From Owenia fusiformis (taxonomy: Eukaryota; Annelida; Polychaeta; Sabellida; Oweniidae), in contig CAIIXF020000435.1 of the NCBI GenBank assembly GCA_903813345.2, positions 1 to 64,000 on the forward strand: a stretch of DNA of 64,000 nucleotides. The letters run 5' to 3'. Position 1 is the stretch's first letter. Each line of letters starts with the position of its first letter. The position numbers were made by a program, and so were the translations under genes. A model generated the notes under the pieces. That model saw only the letters and a program-made list of their open reading frames with translations, made no database searches and had not been told where the DNA came from. This document shows, in pieces, positions 30,601-42,874 of the stretch.

Positions 30601-33600
30601 ACTAGCTGGTCGGAAAGACAGTTTTCCGAGCATTAAAAAAACAGTGAACCAAATTGAAATCCGACCATTAGTTATCGCGATATACGCGTTTGAAGTTCGC
30701 GTACGGGCCACCGTTGCCGTATATCTAGACGGCACGAATACACTTGGTATACGTATCTCTGCGAACAACAGACATTTGAAAGAAAATAGGCCCGAACGAT
30801 GACTAGAGCATTTCGTAAACAACGATTCCCTTCCTCAAACTAACGATTGCGGAATGTAGAACGACGCGTACGCTGCTCGAATCTACGTCGAAAGCTCTAT
30901 ATAGACGTCTGGAAGGCCTATTTTTTGAAGGACTATTTTTTGACCTCGACGGATCCGCGAAGCACGAGCCAGACATTCTCCCCAACTACCTCCCTAGATT
31001 CCCTGTTCTTCAATCGACCATTATAGGCCCTCAAAGCGTCCCTAGAGCCATTTCCCTCTATACGCGTATGGCCAAATCCTATTATGATTTTTGCTTTTGT
31101 ATGTGCGAAAGCAAAAATCTTTCTAACCACACGTTCTCATCAACGAGAGATATTTGGATAAATCTACTCATGCACGTTGTTAGGGGGCTAGGCGTAGTTG
31201 CTCGGAAATTAGGTCAAATCCTTATCTGGGTCAAAGGTCGAAATCTAGGTCGAAATCTGCATTTCCGCTATTTCGGCCTCTCGAGCCTCCTTAAGAAGTC
31301 AGAATCGGAGGAAAACTAGCTGGTCGGAAAGACAGTTTTCCGAGCATTAAAAAAACAGTGAACCAAATTGAAATCCGACCATTAGTTATCGCGATATACG
31401 CGTTTGAAGTTCGCGTACGGGCCACCGTTGCCGTATATCTAGACGGCACGAATACACTTGGTATACGTATCTCTGCGAACAACAGACATTTGAAAGAAAA
31501 TAGGCCCGAACGATGACTAGAGCATTTCGTAAACAACGATTCCCTTCCTCAAACTAACGATTGCGGAATGTAGAACGACGCGTACGCTGCTCGAATCTAC
31601 GTCGAAAGCTCTATATAGACGTCTGGAAGGCCTATTTTTTGAAGGACTATTTTTTGACCTCGACGGATCCGCGAAGCACGAGCCAGACATTCTCCCCAAC
31701 TACCTCCCTAGATTCCCTGTTCTTCAATCGACCATTATAGGCCCTCAAAGCGTCCCTAGAGCCATTTCCCTCTATACGCGTATGGCCAAATCCTATTATG
31801 ATTTTTGCTTTTGTATGTGCGAAAGCAAAAATCTTTCTAACCACACGTTCTCATCAACGAGAGATATTTGGATAAATCTACTCATGCACGTTGTTAGGGG
31901 GCTAGGCGTAGTTGCTCGGAAATTAGGTCAAATCCTTATCTGGGTCAAAGGTCGAAATCTAGGTCGAAATCTGCATTTCCGCTATTTCGGCCTCTCGAGC
32001 CTCCTTAAGAAGTCAGAATCGGAGGAAAACTAGCTGGTCGGAAAGACAGTTTTCCGAGCATTAAAAAAACAGTGAACCAAATTGAAATCCGACCATTAGT
32101 TATCGCGATATACGCGTTTGAAGTTCGCGTACGGGCCACCGTTGCCGTATATCTAGACGGCACGAATACACTTGGTATACGTATCTCTGCGAACAACAGA
32201 CATTTGAAAGAAAATAGGCCCGAACGATGACTAGAGCATTTCGTAAACAACGATTCCCTTCCTCAAACTAACGATTGCGGAATGTAGAACGACGCGTACG
32301 CTGCTCGAATCTACGTCGAAAGCTCTATATAGACGTCTGGAAGGCCTATTTTTTGAAGGACTATTTTTTGACCTCGACGGATCCGCGAAGCACGAGCCAG
32401 ACATTCTCCCCAACTACCTCCCTAGATTCCCTGTTCTTCAATCGACCATTATAGGCCCTCAAAGCGTCCCTAGAGCCATTTCCCTCTATACGCGTATGGC
32501 CAAATCCTATTATGATTTTTGCTTTTGTATGTGCGAAAGCAAAAATCTTTCTAACCACACGTTCTCATCAACGAGAGATATTTGGATAAATCTACTCATG
32601 CACGTTGTTAGGGGGCTAGGCGTAGTTGCTCGGAAATTAGGTCAAATCCTTATCTGGGTCAAAGGTCGAAATCTAGGTCGAAATCTGCATTTCCGCTATT
32701 TCGGCCTCTCGAGCCTCCTTAAGAAGTCAGAATCGGAGGAAAACTAGCTGGTCGGAAAGACAGTTTTCCGAGCATTAAAAAAACAGTGAACCAAATTGAA
32801 ATCCGACCATTAGTTATCGCGATATACGCGTTTGAAGTTCGCGTACGGGCCACCGTTGCCGTATATCTAGACGGCACGAATACACTTGGTATACGTATCT
32901 CTGCGAACAACAGACATTTGAAAGAAAATAGGCCCGAACGATGACTAGAGCATTTCGTAAACAACGATTCCCTTCCTCAAACTAACGATTGCGGAATGTA
33001 GAACGACGCGTACGCTGCTCGAATCTACGTCGAAAGCTCTATATAGACGTCTGGAAGGCCTATTTTTTGAAGGACTATTTTTTGACCTCGACGGATCCGC
33101 GAAGCACGAGCCAGACATTCTCCCCAACTACCTCCCTAGATTCCCTGTTCTTCAATCGACCATTATAGGCCCTCAAAGCGTCCCTAGAGCCATTTCCCTC
33201 TATACGCGTATGGCCAAATCCTATTATGATTTTTGCTTTTGTATGTGCGAAAGCAAAAATCTTTCTAACCACACGTTCTCATCAACGAGAGATATTTGGA
33301 TAAATCTACTCATGCACGTTGTTAGGGGGCTAGGCGTAGTTGCTCGGAAATTAGGTCAAATCCTTATCTGGGTCAAAGGTCGAAATCTAGGTCGAAATCT
33401 GCATTTCCGCTATTTCGGCCTCTCGAGCCTCCTTAAGAAGTCAGAATCGGAGGAAAACTAGCTGGTCGGAAAGACAGTTTTCCGAGCATTAAAAAAACAG
33501 TGAACCAAATTGAAATCCGACCATTAGTTATCGCGATATACGCGTTTGAAGTTCGCGTACGGGCCACCGTTGCCGTATATCTAGACGGCACGAATACACT

Positions 33601-36600
33601 TGGTATACGTATCTCTGCGAACAACAGACATTTGAAAGAAAATAGGCCCGAACGATGACTAGAGCATTTCGTAAACAACGATTCCCTTCCTCAAACTAAC
33701 GATTGCGGAATGTAGAACGACGCGTACGCTGCTCGAATCTACGTCGAAAGCTCTATATAGACGTCTGGAAGGCCTATTTTTTGAAGGACTATTTTTTGAC
33801 CTCGACGGATCCGCGAAGCACGAGCCAGACATTCTCCCCAACTACCTCCCTAGATTCCCTGTTCTTCAATCGACCATTATAGGCCCTCAAAGCGTCCCTA
33901 GAGCCATTTCCCTCTATACGCGTATGGCCAAATCCTATTATGATTTTTGCTTTTGTATGTGCGAAAGCAAAAATCTTTCTAACCACACGTTCTCATCAAC
34001 GAGAGATATTTGGATAAATCTACTCATGCACGTTGTTAGGGGGCTAGGCGTAGTTGCTCGGAAATTAGGTCAAATCCTTATCTGGGTCAAAGGTCGAAAT
34101 CTAGGTCGAAATCTGCATTTCCGCTATTTCGGCCTCTCGAGCCTCCTTAAGAAGTCAGAATCGGAGGAAAACTAGCTGGTCGGAAAGACAGTTTTCCGAG
34201 CATTAAAAAAACAGTGAACCAAATTGAAATCCGACCATTAGTTATCGCGATATACGCGTTTGAAGTTCGCGTACGGGCCACCGTTGCCGTATATCTAGAC
34301 GGCACGAATACACTTGGTATACGTATCTCTGCGAACAACAGACATTTGAAAGAAAATAGGCCCGAACGATGACTAGAGCATTTCGTAAACAACGATTCCC
34401 TTCCTCAAACTAACGATTGCGGAATGTAGAACGACGCGTACGCTGCTCGAATCTACGTCGAAAGCTCTATATAGACGTCTGGAAGGCCTATTTTTTGAAG
34501 GACTATTTTTTGACCTCGACGGATCCGCGAAGCACGAGCCAGACATTCTCCCCAACTACCTCCCTAGATTCCCTGTTCTTCAATCGACCATTATAGGCCC
34601 TCAAAGCGTCCCTAGAGCCATTTCCCTCTATACGCGTATGGCCAAATCCTATTATGATTTTTGCTTTTGTATGTGCGAAAGCAAAAATCTTTCTAACCAC
34701 ACGTTCTCATCAACGAGAGATATTTGGATAAATCTACTCATGCACGTTGTTAGGGGGCTAGGCGTAGTTGCTCGGAAATTAGGTCAAATCCTTATCTGGG
34801 TCAAAGGTCGAAATCTAGGTCGAAATCTGCATTTCCGCTATTTCGGCCTCTCGAGCCTCCTTAAGAAGTCAGAATCGGAGGAAAACTAGCTGGTCGGAAA
34901 GACAGTTTTCCGAGCATTAAAAAAACAGTGAACCAAATTGAAATCCGACCATTAGTTATCGCGATATACGCGTTTGAAGTTCGCGTACGGGCCACCGTTG
35001 CCGTATATCTAGACGGCACGAATACACTTGGTATACGTATCTCTGCGAACAACAGACATTTGAAAGAAAATAGGCCCGAACGATGACTAGAGCATTTCGT
35101 AAACAACGATTCCCTTCCTCAAACTAACGATTGCGGAATGTAGAACGACGCGTACGCTGCTCGAATCTACGTCGAAAGCTCTATATAGACGTCTGGAAGG
35201 CCTATTTTTTGAAGGACTATTTTTTGACCTCGACGGATCCGCGAAGCACGAGCCAGACATTCTCCCCAACTACCTCCCTAGATTCCCTGTTCTTCAATCG
35301 ACCATTATAGGCCCTCAAAGCGTCCCTAGAGCCATTTCCCTCTATACGCGTATGGCCAAATCCTATTATGATTTTTGCTTTTGTATGTGCGAAAGCAAAA
35401 ATCTTTCTAACCACACGTTCTCATCAACGAGAGATATTTGGATAAATCTACTCATGCACGTTGTTAGGGGGCTAGGCGTAGTTGCTCGGAAATTAGGTCA
35501 AATCCTTATCTGGGTCAAAGGTCGAAATCTAGGTCGAAATCTGCATTTCCGCTATTTCGGCCTCTCGAGCCTCCTTAAGAAGTCAGAATCGGAGGAAAAC
35601 TAGCTGGTCGGAAAGACAGTTTTCCGAGCATTAAAAAAACAGTGAACCAAATTGAAATCCGACCATTAGTTATCGCGATATACGCGTTTGAAGTTCGCGT
35701 ACGGGCCACCGTTGCCGTATATCTAGACGGCACGAATACACTTGGTATACGTATCTCTGCGAACAACAGACATTTGAAAGAAAATAGGCCCGAACGATGA
35801 CTAGAGCATTTCGTAAACAACGATTCCCTTCCTCAAACTAACGATTGCGGAATGTAGAACGACGCGTACGCTGCTCGAATCTACGTCGAAAGCTCTATAT
35901 AGACGTCTGGAAGGCCTATTTTTTGAAGGACTATTTTTTGACCTCGACGGATCCGCGAAGCACGAGCCAGACATTCTCCCCAACTACCTCCCTAGATTCC
36001 CTGTTCTTCAATCGACCATTATAGGCCCTCAAAGCGTCCCTAGAGCCATTTCCCTCTATACGCGTATGGCCAAATCCTATTATGATTTTTGCTTTTGTAT
36101 GTGCGAAAGCAAAAATCTTTCTAACCACACGTTCTCATCAACGAGAGATATTTGGATAAATCTACTCATGCACGTTGTTAGGGGGCTAGGCGTAGTTGCT
36201 CGGAAATTAGGTCAAATCCTTATCTGGGTCAAAGGTCGAAATCTAGGTCGAAATCTGCATTTCCGCTATTTCGGCCTCTCGAGCCTCCTTAAGAAGTCAG
36301 AATCGGAGGAAAACTAGCTGGTCGGAAAGACAGTTTTCCGAGCATTAAAAAAACAGTGAACCAAATTGAAATCCGACCATTAGTTATCGCGATATACGCG
36401 TTTGAAGTTCGCGTACGGGCCACCGTTGCCGTATATCTAGACGGCACGAATACACTTGGTATACGTATCTCTGCGAACAACAGACATTTGAAAGAAAATA
36501 GGCCCGAACGATGACTAGAGCATTTCGTAAACAACGATTCCCTTCCTCAAACTAACGATTGCGGAATGTAGAACGACGCGTACGCTGCTCGAATCTACGT

Positions 36601-38933
36601 CGAAAGCTCTATATAGACGTCTGGAAGGCCTATTTTTTGAAGGACTATTTTTTGACCTCGACGGATCCGCGAAGCACGAGCCAGACATTCTCCCCAACTA
36701 CCTCCCTAGATTCCCTGTTCTTCAATCGACCATTATAGGCCCTCAAAGCGTCCCTAGAGCCATTTCCCTCTATACGCGTATGGCCAAATCCTATTATGAT
36801 TTTTGCTTTTGTATGTGCGAAAGCAAAAATCTTTCTAACCACACGTTCTCATCAACGAGAGATATTTGGATAAATCTACTCATGCACGTTGTTAGGGGGC
36901 TAGGCGTAGTTGCTCGGAAATTAGGTCAAATCCTTATCTGGGTCAAAGGTCGAAATCTAGGTCGAAATCTGCATTTCCGCTATTTCGGCCTCTCGAGCCT
37001 CCTTAAGAAGTCAGAATCGGAGGAAAACTAGCTGGTCGGAAAGACAGTTTTCCGAGCATTAAAAAAACAGTGAACCAAATTGAAATCCGACCATTAGTTA
37101 TCGCGATATACGCGTTTGAAGTTCGCGTACGGGCCACCGTTGCCGTATATCTAGACGGCACGAATACACTTGGTATACGTATCTCTGCGAACAACAGACA
37201 TTTGAAAGAAAATAGGCCCGAACGATGACTAGAGCATTTCGTAAACAACGATTCCCTTCCTCAAACTAACGATTGCGGAATGTAGAACGACGCGTACGCT
37301 GCTCGAATCTACGTCGAAAGCTCTATATAGACGTCTGGAAGGCCTATTTTTTGAAGGACTATTTTTTGACCTCGACGGATCCGCGAAGCACGAGCCAGAC
37401 ATTCTCCCCAACTACCTCCCTAGATTCCCTGTTCTTCAATCGACCATTATAGGCCCTCAAAGCGTCCCTAGAGCCATTTCCCTCTATACGCGTATGGCCA
37501 AATCCTATTATGATTTTTGCTTTTGTATGTGCGAAAGCAAAAATCTTTCTAACCACACGTTCTCATCAACGAGAGATATTTGGATAAATCTACTCATGCA
37601 CGTTGTTAGGGGGCTAGGCGTAGTTGCTCGGAAATTAGGTCAAATCCTTATCTGGGTCAAAGGTCGAAATCTAGGTCGAAATCTGCATTTCCGCTATTTC
37701 GGCCTCTCGAGCCTCCTTAAGAAGTCAGAATCGGAGGAAAACTAGCTGGTCGGAAAGACAGTTTTCCGAGCATTAAAAAAACAGTGAACCAAATTGAAAT
37801 CCGACCATTAGTTATCGCGATATACGCGTTTGAAGTTCGCGTACGGGCCACCGTTGCCGTATATCTAGACGGCACGAATACACTTGGTATACGTATCTCT
37901 GCGAACAACAGACATTTGAAAGAAAATAGGCCCGAACGATGACTAGAGCATTTCGTAAACAACGATTCCCTTCCTCAAACTAACGATTGCGGAATGTAGA
38001 ACGACGCGTACGCTGCTCGAATCTACGTCGAAAGCTCTATATAGACGTCTGGAAGGCCTATTTTTTGAAGGACTATTTTTTGACCTCGACGGATCCGCGA
38101 AGCACGAGCCAGACATTCTCCCCAACTACCTCCCTAGATTCCCTGTTCTTCAATCGACCATTATAGGCCCTCAAAGCGTCCCTAGAGCCATTTCCCTCTA
38201 TACGCGTATGGCCAAATCCTATTATGATTTTTGCTTTTGTATGTGCGAAAGCAAAAATCTTTCTAACCACACGTTCTCATCAACGAGAGATATTTGGATA
38301 AATCTACTCATGCACGTTGTTAGGGGGCTAGGCGTAGTTGCTCGGAAATTAGGTCAAATCCTTATCTGGGTCAAAGGTCGAAATCTAGGTCGAAATCTGC
38401 ATTTCCGCTATTTCGGCCTCTCGAGCCTCCTTAAGAAGTCAGAATCGGAGGAAAACTAGCTGGTCGGAAAGACAGTTTTCCGAGCATTAAAAAAACAGTG
38501 AACCAAATTGAAATCCGACCATTAGTTATCGCGATATACGCGTTTGAAGTTCGCGTACGGGCCACCGTTGCCGTATATCTAGACGGCACGAATACACTTG
38601 GTATACGTATCTCTGCGAACAACAGACATTTGAAAGAAAATAGGCCCGAACGATGACTAGAGCATTTCGTAAACAACGATTCCCTTCCTCAAACTAACGA
38701 TTGCGGAATGTAGAACGACGCGTACGCTGCTCGAATCTACGTCGAAAGCTCTATATAGACGTCTGGAAGGCCTATTTTTTGAAGGACTATTTTTTGACCT
38801 CGACGGATCCGCGAAGCACGAGCCAGACATTCTCCCCAACTACCTCCCTAGATTCCCTGTTCTTCAATCGACCATTATAGGCCCTCAAAGCGTCCCTAGA
38901 GCCATTTCCCTCTATACGCGTATGGCCAAATCC

Positions 38934-39430
38934 TATTATTAGACTCCAGATATCAATCTGGAGTCTATTGTTTTTGCCAGTATTCTTCTTCTTTATTATT
39001 AGACTCCAGATATCAATCTGGAGTCTATTGTTTTTGCCAGTATTCTTCTTCTTTATTATTAGACTCCAGATATCAATCTGGAGTCTATTGTTTTTGCCAG
39101 TATTCTTCTTCTTTATTATTAGACTCCAGATATCAATCTGGAGTCTATTGTTTTTGCCAGTATTCTTCTTCTTTATTAGACTCCAGATATCAATCTGGAG
39201 TCTATTGTTTTTGCCAGTATTCTTCTTCTTTATTATTATTAGACTCCAGATATCAATCTGGAGTCTATTGTTTTTGCCAGTATTCTTCTTCTTTATTATT
39301 ATTAGACTCCAGATGTCAATCTGGAGTCTATTGTTTTTGCCAGTATTCTTATTCTTCTTCTTATTAGACTCCAGATTGAAAATCTGGAGTCTATTGCTTT
39401 TGCCAGTTTTCTTATTATTATTATTCTTTC
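38934..39430. repeat. Eight-copy tandem of a ~60-bp hairpin module
   Basis: The module starts AGACTCCAGAT at 38941, 39001, 39061, 39121, 39178, 39241, 39304 and 39366, with periods of 57-63 bp. Each copy pairs AGACTCCAGAT with ATCTGGAGTCT across a short loop (4 nt in most copies), giving an 11-bp perfect stem. It is followed by ATTGTTTTTGCCAGTATTC and a TTC/TTATTATT tract. The first four copies are essentially identical and the later ones drift. The last, at 39366, has an altered loop and a changed T-rich tail. Because 60 is divisible by 3, a 172-codon open frame with a 20-residue hydrophobic period runs through it (38968-39486), but that is a repeat artefact. Single or double copies recur after the unit ends at 42874 and 47663, so the module looks like the 5' terminal segment of the neighbouring elements. 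Confidence 0.93.
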
Positions 39431-41448
39431 TTTGCGCGTTTTCTCAGCAACTAGAGGGACTTTCTGAAATCTGCTTACATGGTTAAATAGGTAATGAGAC
39501 CTAGTTTCTGGGAAATTAGGTCAAATTTTTATCTAGGTCAAAGGTCAAAATCAAGGTCAAATTATCATTTTGTCAATTATCTCTGTCATTTTTCAATATT
39601 TTTTCAAAATTTTTTTTTCAACGTGTAGCCAAGAAAAAGACGATTCGACGGTGAGTAATCAATTTTTTGATTACTTTTACCGATTTTGAGATATTGCGTC
39701 CGGAAAGTAGGTCGAACGAAAAAGTTCTCCAAATTCAAGGTATGAGTTATGAAATAAGTGTAAAATTTCCTCAGGAATCTAAATCTGCAAACCAAATTTC
39801 GATCTGACTTCCGGTTCGGAAGCTATAGCGTTTTGAAATTGCTAAATTTGGTGCCCATGTAAAGCCAATGGGAAAAAAAGACTTTTTCGAAGTGTAAAAT
39901 ACAAGATATAGACTGAGCACAGCTTAACATAATGAATGCCCATAAAAGAAGGGGACCTCAAAAGCTACCTAGCTTCAAAATTTGGACACCAAAATGCCTA
40001 GGTCAAAATCTAGGTCAAATTCATAGTTTTTCCTTATTTTTGCGAATCTGGCACTACACTTTTAGGATTTGCTTCAAAATTTTGTATACAGGTAGCAAAG
40101 AGTGTGCTAATAGTGAGAGCCTTTTGCCGTCAGAAAGTATTTTGACCCACTTTTGAGATATGGTGTCCGTAAAGTAGGTCAAAATAAAAATTTCTCATAA
40201 TTTAACTTATGAGTTATGAATTAAGGGTAGAATTTTCTCAGGAATCCGAATCTGCAAACCAAATTTCAATCCGACTACCGGTTCGAAAGTTATGGCGTTT
40301 TGAAAGCTCAAAAATCACGAAATTTGTGTCCAATGTTAAGTCAATGGGAAAAAATATTTTTTTGAAGTGTAAAATACGAGATATAGACTGCGTAGAGCTT
40401 AGCATAATGAATGCCTGCACAAGAAAGGGACCTCAAAAGCTACCTAGCATCAAAATTTGGACACCAAAATGCCTAGGTCAAAATCTAGGTCAAATTCATA
40501 GTTTTTCCTTATTTTTGCGATTCTGACACTACACTTTAATAATTTACTTCAAAATTTTGTATACAGGTAGCAAAGAGTGTGCTAATAGTGTTAGCCTTTT
40601 GCCATCAGAAAGTATTTTAACCCACTTTTGAGATATGGTGTCCGAAAAGTAGGTCAAAATAAAAAGTTCTCCAAATTTAACATGTGAGCCATGAATTAAG
40701 GGTAGAATTTTCCCAGGAATCCGAATGTGTAAACCAAATTTCAATCCGACTTTCGGTTCGGAAGTTATGGCGTTTTGAAAGCTCAAAAATCGCTAAATTT
40801 GGTGCCCTATGTTATGTCAATGAGAAAAAATATTTTTTTGAAGTGTAAAATACCAGATATAAACTGAGTACAGCTTAACATTCTGAAAGCCTATAAAAGA
40901 AGGAGACCTCGAAGGCTATCTAGCTTTAAAATTTGGACACCAAAATGCCTAGGTCAAAATCTAGGTCAAATTCGTAGTTTTTCCTTATTTTTGCGATTCT
41001 GACATTACACTTTAATGATTTGCTTCGAAGTTTTGTATACAGGTAGCAAAGAGTGGGCTTATAGTGTTAGCCTTCTGCCGTCAGAAAGTATTTTGACCCA
41101 CTTTTGAGATATGGTGTCTGAAAAGTAGGTCAAAATAAAAAGTTCTCCAAATTTAACGTATGAGTTATGAATTAAGGGTAGAATTTTCTCAGGAATCAGA
41201 ATCTTTAAACCAAATTTCGATCCAACTTCTGATTAGAAAGTTATAGCGGTTTGAAGTCTCGAAAAGTCGATATGATGATATCCCCATGTTAAGCCAATGG
41301 AGTCGAAGATAACATCGTCTAAATGTCTATATTCTAGCTGACTCAGCTTATTCTGCATGACTCAGCTTACAGTTTTTCGGATGACTCACCTTAAAAAAAG
41401 TTTGAAATCTGGAGTCTTAAATTGAACTTGTTCAATTTACATGTCTAG
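39366..41448 (+). mobile_element. HINE-like unit 1 (type C 3' end)
   Basis: This unit follows the eight hairpin modules and is the longest. AGGTCAAAGGTCA lies at 39535-39547. Four core repeats are spaced by about 470 bp, marked by the ACTTCCGGTTCGG-like palindrome and its decayed forms at 39807, 40274, 40749 and 41225. There is no TATCC microsatellite. Instead a short linker carries three TGACTCA copies near 41340-41390, before the 3' TCTGGAGTCT, the hairpin with arms AAATTGAAC and GTTCAATTT, and CTAG at 41445-41448. Confidence 0.65.
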
Positions 41449-42874
41449 TTATTCTTATTTTTCTTTTTGAGTTTTTTCAGTAACTATAAGGTATCCAGTA
41501 AAGACCATTATACAGTTGATTTAGGTTCAGTATCTAGTTGGTGGGAAATTGGGTCAAATTTTTATTTAGGTCTAAAGTCAAGAACTAGGTCAAATCCAGT
41601 ACTTTGTCACTTTTTTCAATTTTCTCAGTCGTCCTTCAATATTTTCGATCCAGGTTTTTTTCATTGTGTTCCTCATAAAAAAGTAGGAAAGCTAGGGTCG
41701 ATTTAGATTTTTGATATCTCAAACCGATTTTGAGATATGGCGTCCAGAAAGTAGGTCACACCAAAACGTGCTCCAAATTCAATGTATGAGTTATGAATTA
41801 GGGGTAGAATTTTGTCAGGAATCCGAATCTACAAACCAAATTTCGATCCGACTCCTGGTTCGGAAGCTATGGCGTTTTGAAAACTCAAAAATCGCTAAAT
41901 TTTGTGCCCATGTTAAGTCAATGGGAAAAAAGATTTTTTTGAGATGAAAAATACGAAATATAGACTGAGTTCAGCTTAATTTAATGAAAGCCTTCAAAAG
42001 AAGGGGACCTCAAAAGCCATCTAGCTTCAGAATTTGGACACCAAAATTCCTAGGTCAAAATCTAGGTCAAATTCAAAGGTTTTCCTTATTTTTGCGATTC
42101 TGACACTACACTTCAATTATATTCTTCGAAATTGTGTATACATGTAGCCAAGAGTGTGCTAATAGTGTTAGCCTTTTGCCGTCAGAAAGTATTTTGACCC
42201 ACTTTTGAGATACGGTGTCCGAAAAGTAGGTCAAAATAAAAAGTTCTCCAAATTTAACGTATGAGTTATGAATTAGGAATAGAATTTTGTCAGGAATCCG
42301 AATCTGCAAACCAAATTTCGGAACAACTTCCGGTTCGGAAGTTATGGCGTGTCCGAAAAGTAGGTCAAAATAAAAAGTTTCCAAATTTAACGTATGAATT
42401 ATGAATTAGGAGTAGAATTTTGTCAGGAATCTGAATCTGCAGACCAAATTTCGATCCGACTTCCGGTTCCGAAGTTATGGCGTTTTGAAATTTCGGAAAA
42501 TCGATCTGATGGTATCCTGATAGAAAGTCAAGAGTAGAGAAGAAAATATTGAAAAATTCATCCATCCTTCCTATCTGATCATATCCTATCCTATCCTTCC
42601 TATCTATCCTTCCTTCGTATCCTTTCCTTCATATCCTTCCTATCCACTCCTATCATATCCTTTCTTCCTATTCTGTTCTATCCTATCCTTCTTTCTTATT
42701 CTATCCTATCGGTCCCACCCATTCTATCCTTTCCTACCTTCCTATTTTATCCATCCATCTTATTCTGGATGACTCAGCTTATTCTGGATGACTTGTTTTA
42801 TTTTAGATGACTGGGCTTAAAAAAGTCTAGATCTGGAGTCTGAAATTGAACTTCGTTCAATTTCCAAAGTCTAG
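41449..42874 (+). mobile_element. HINE-like unit 2 (type A)
   Basis: The 5' part starts TTATTC after the previous CTAG. The AGGTCAAAGGTCA position has decayed to TTTAGGTCTAAAGTCA near 41566. Core palindromes lie near 41850, 42327 and 42470, the last two only about 140 bp apart. A TATCC/CTTCC microsatellite spans about 42566-42760. TGACTCAGCTTATTCTGGA-type repeats follow. The 3' subterminal ATCTGGAGTCT is at 42831-42841, hairpin arms are at 42842-42851 and 42855-42864, and CTAG is at 42871-42874. Confidence 0.68.

Larger units (their letters stand above)
1..38939. repeat. 714-bp satellite array, 54 complete monomers plus a partial 55th
   Basis: Direct head-to-tail tandem repetition fills the first 38.9 kb without a foreign insertion. 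Counting from TGAAGTTCGCG, monomers start at 1, 712, 1425, 2139 and so on, and the partial 55th starts at 38,545. The standard length is 714 bp. The length variants I found are monomer 1 (711), 2 (713), 6 (713), 9 (712), 10 (713), 15 (713), 22 (712) and 27 (713). Most are single-base changes in A or T runs; monomer 22 lacks one TA near 15,195. The anchors from 19,379 to 38,657 are exactly 27 x 714 apart. One substitution is visible: CTACGCATG in monomers 1, 3, 5 and 19, against CTACTCATG elsewhere. Every monomer contains open frames of 60-83 codons on both strands. They repeat only because the DNA repeats, and I do not call them genes. I see no rRNA, tRNA or snRNA. The array continues past the left edge of the window. 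Confidence 0.97.

Noticed and set aside
1-38939. Roughly 200 open frames of 60-83 codons in the satellite
   Set aside because: The same frames recur because the DNA is nearly identical. They overlap on both strands, are broken by single-base indels in several monomers and have no recognisable domain.
1-38939. Satellite as a tandem rRNA, 5S or snRNA gene cluster
   Set aside because: I found no 5S-like internal promoter, no tRNA B box and no snRNA landmarks in the monomer.
38934-39430. CRISPR array
   Set aside because: Periodicity is about 60 bp but there are no distinct spacers: the whole unit repeats, and the context is eukaryotic.
38968-39486. 172-codon hydrophobic frame resembling a multi-pass membrane protein
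   Set aside because: The 20-residue period is the 60-bp hairpin module translated. It has no start context or conserved domain.
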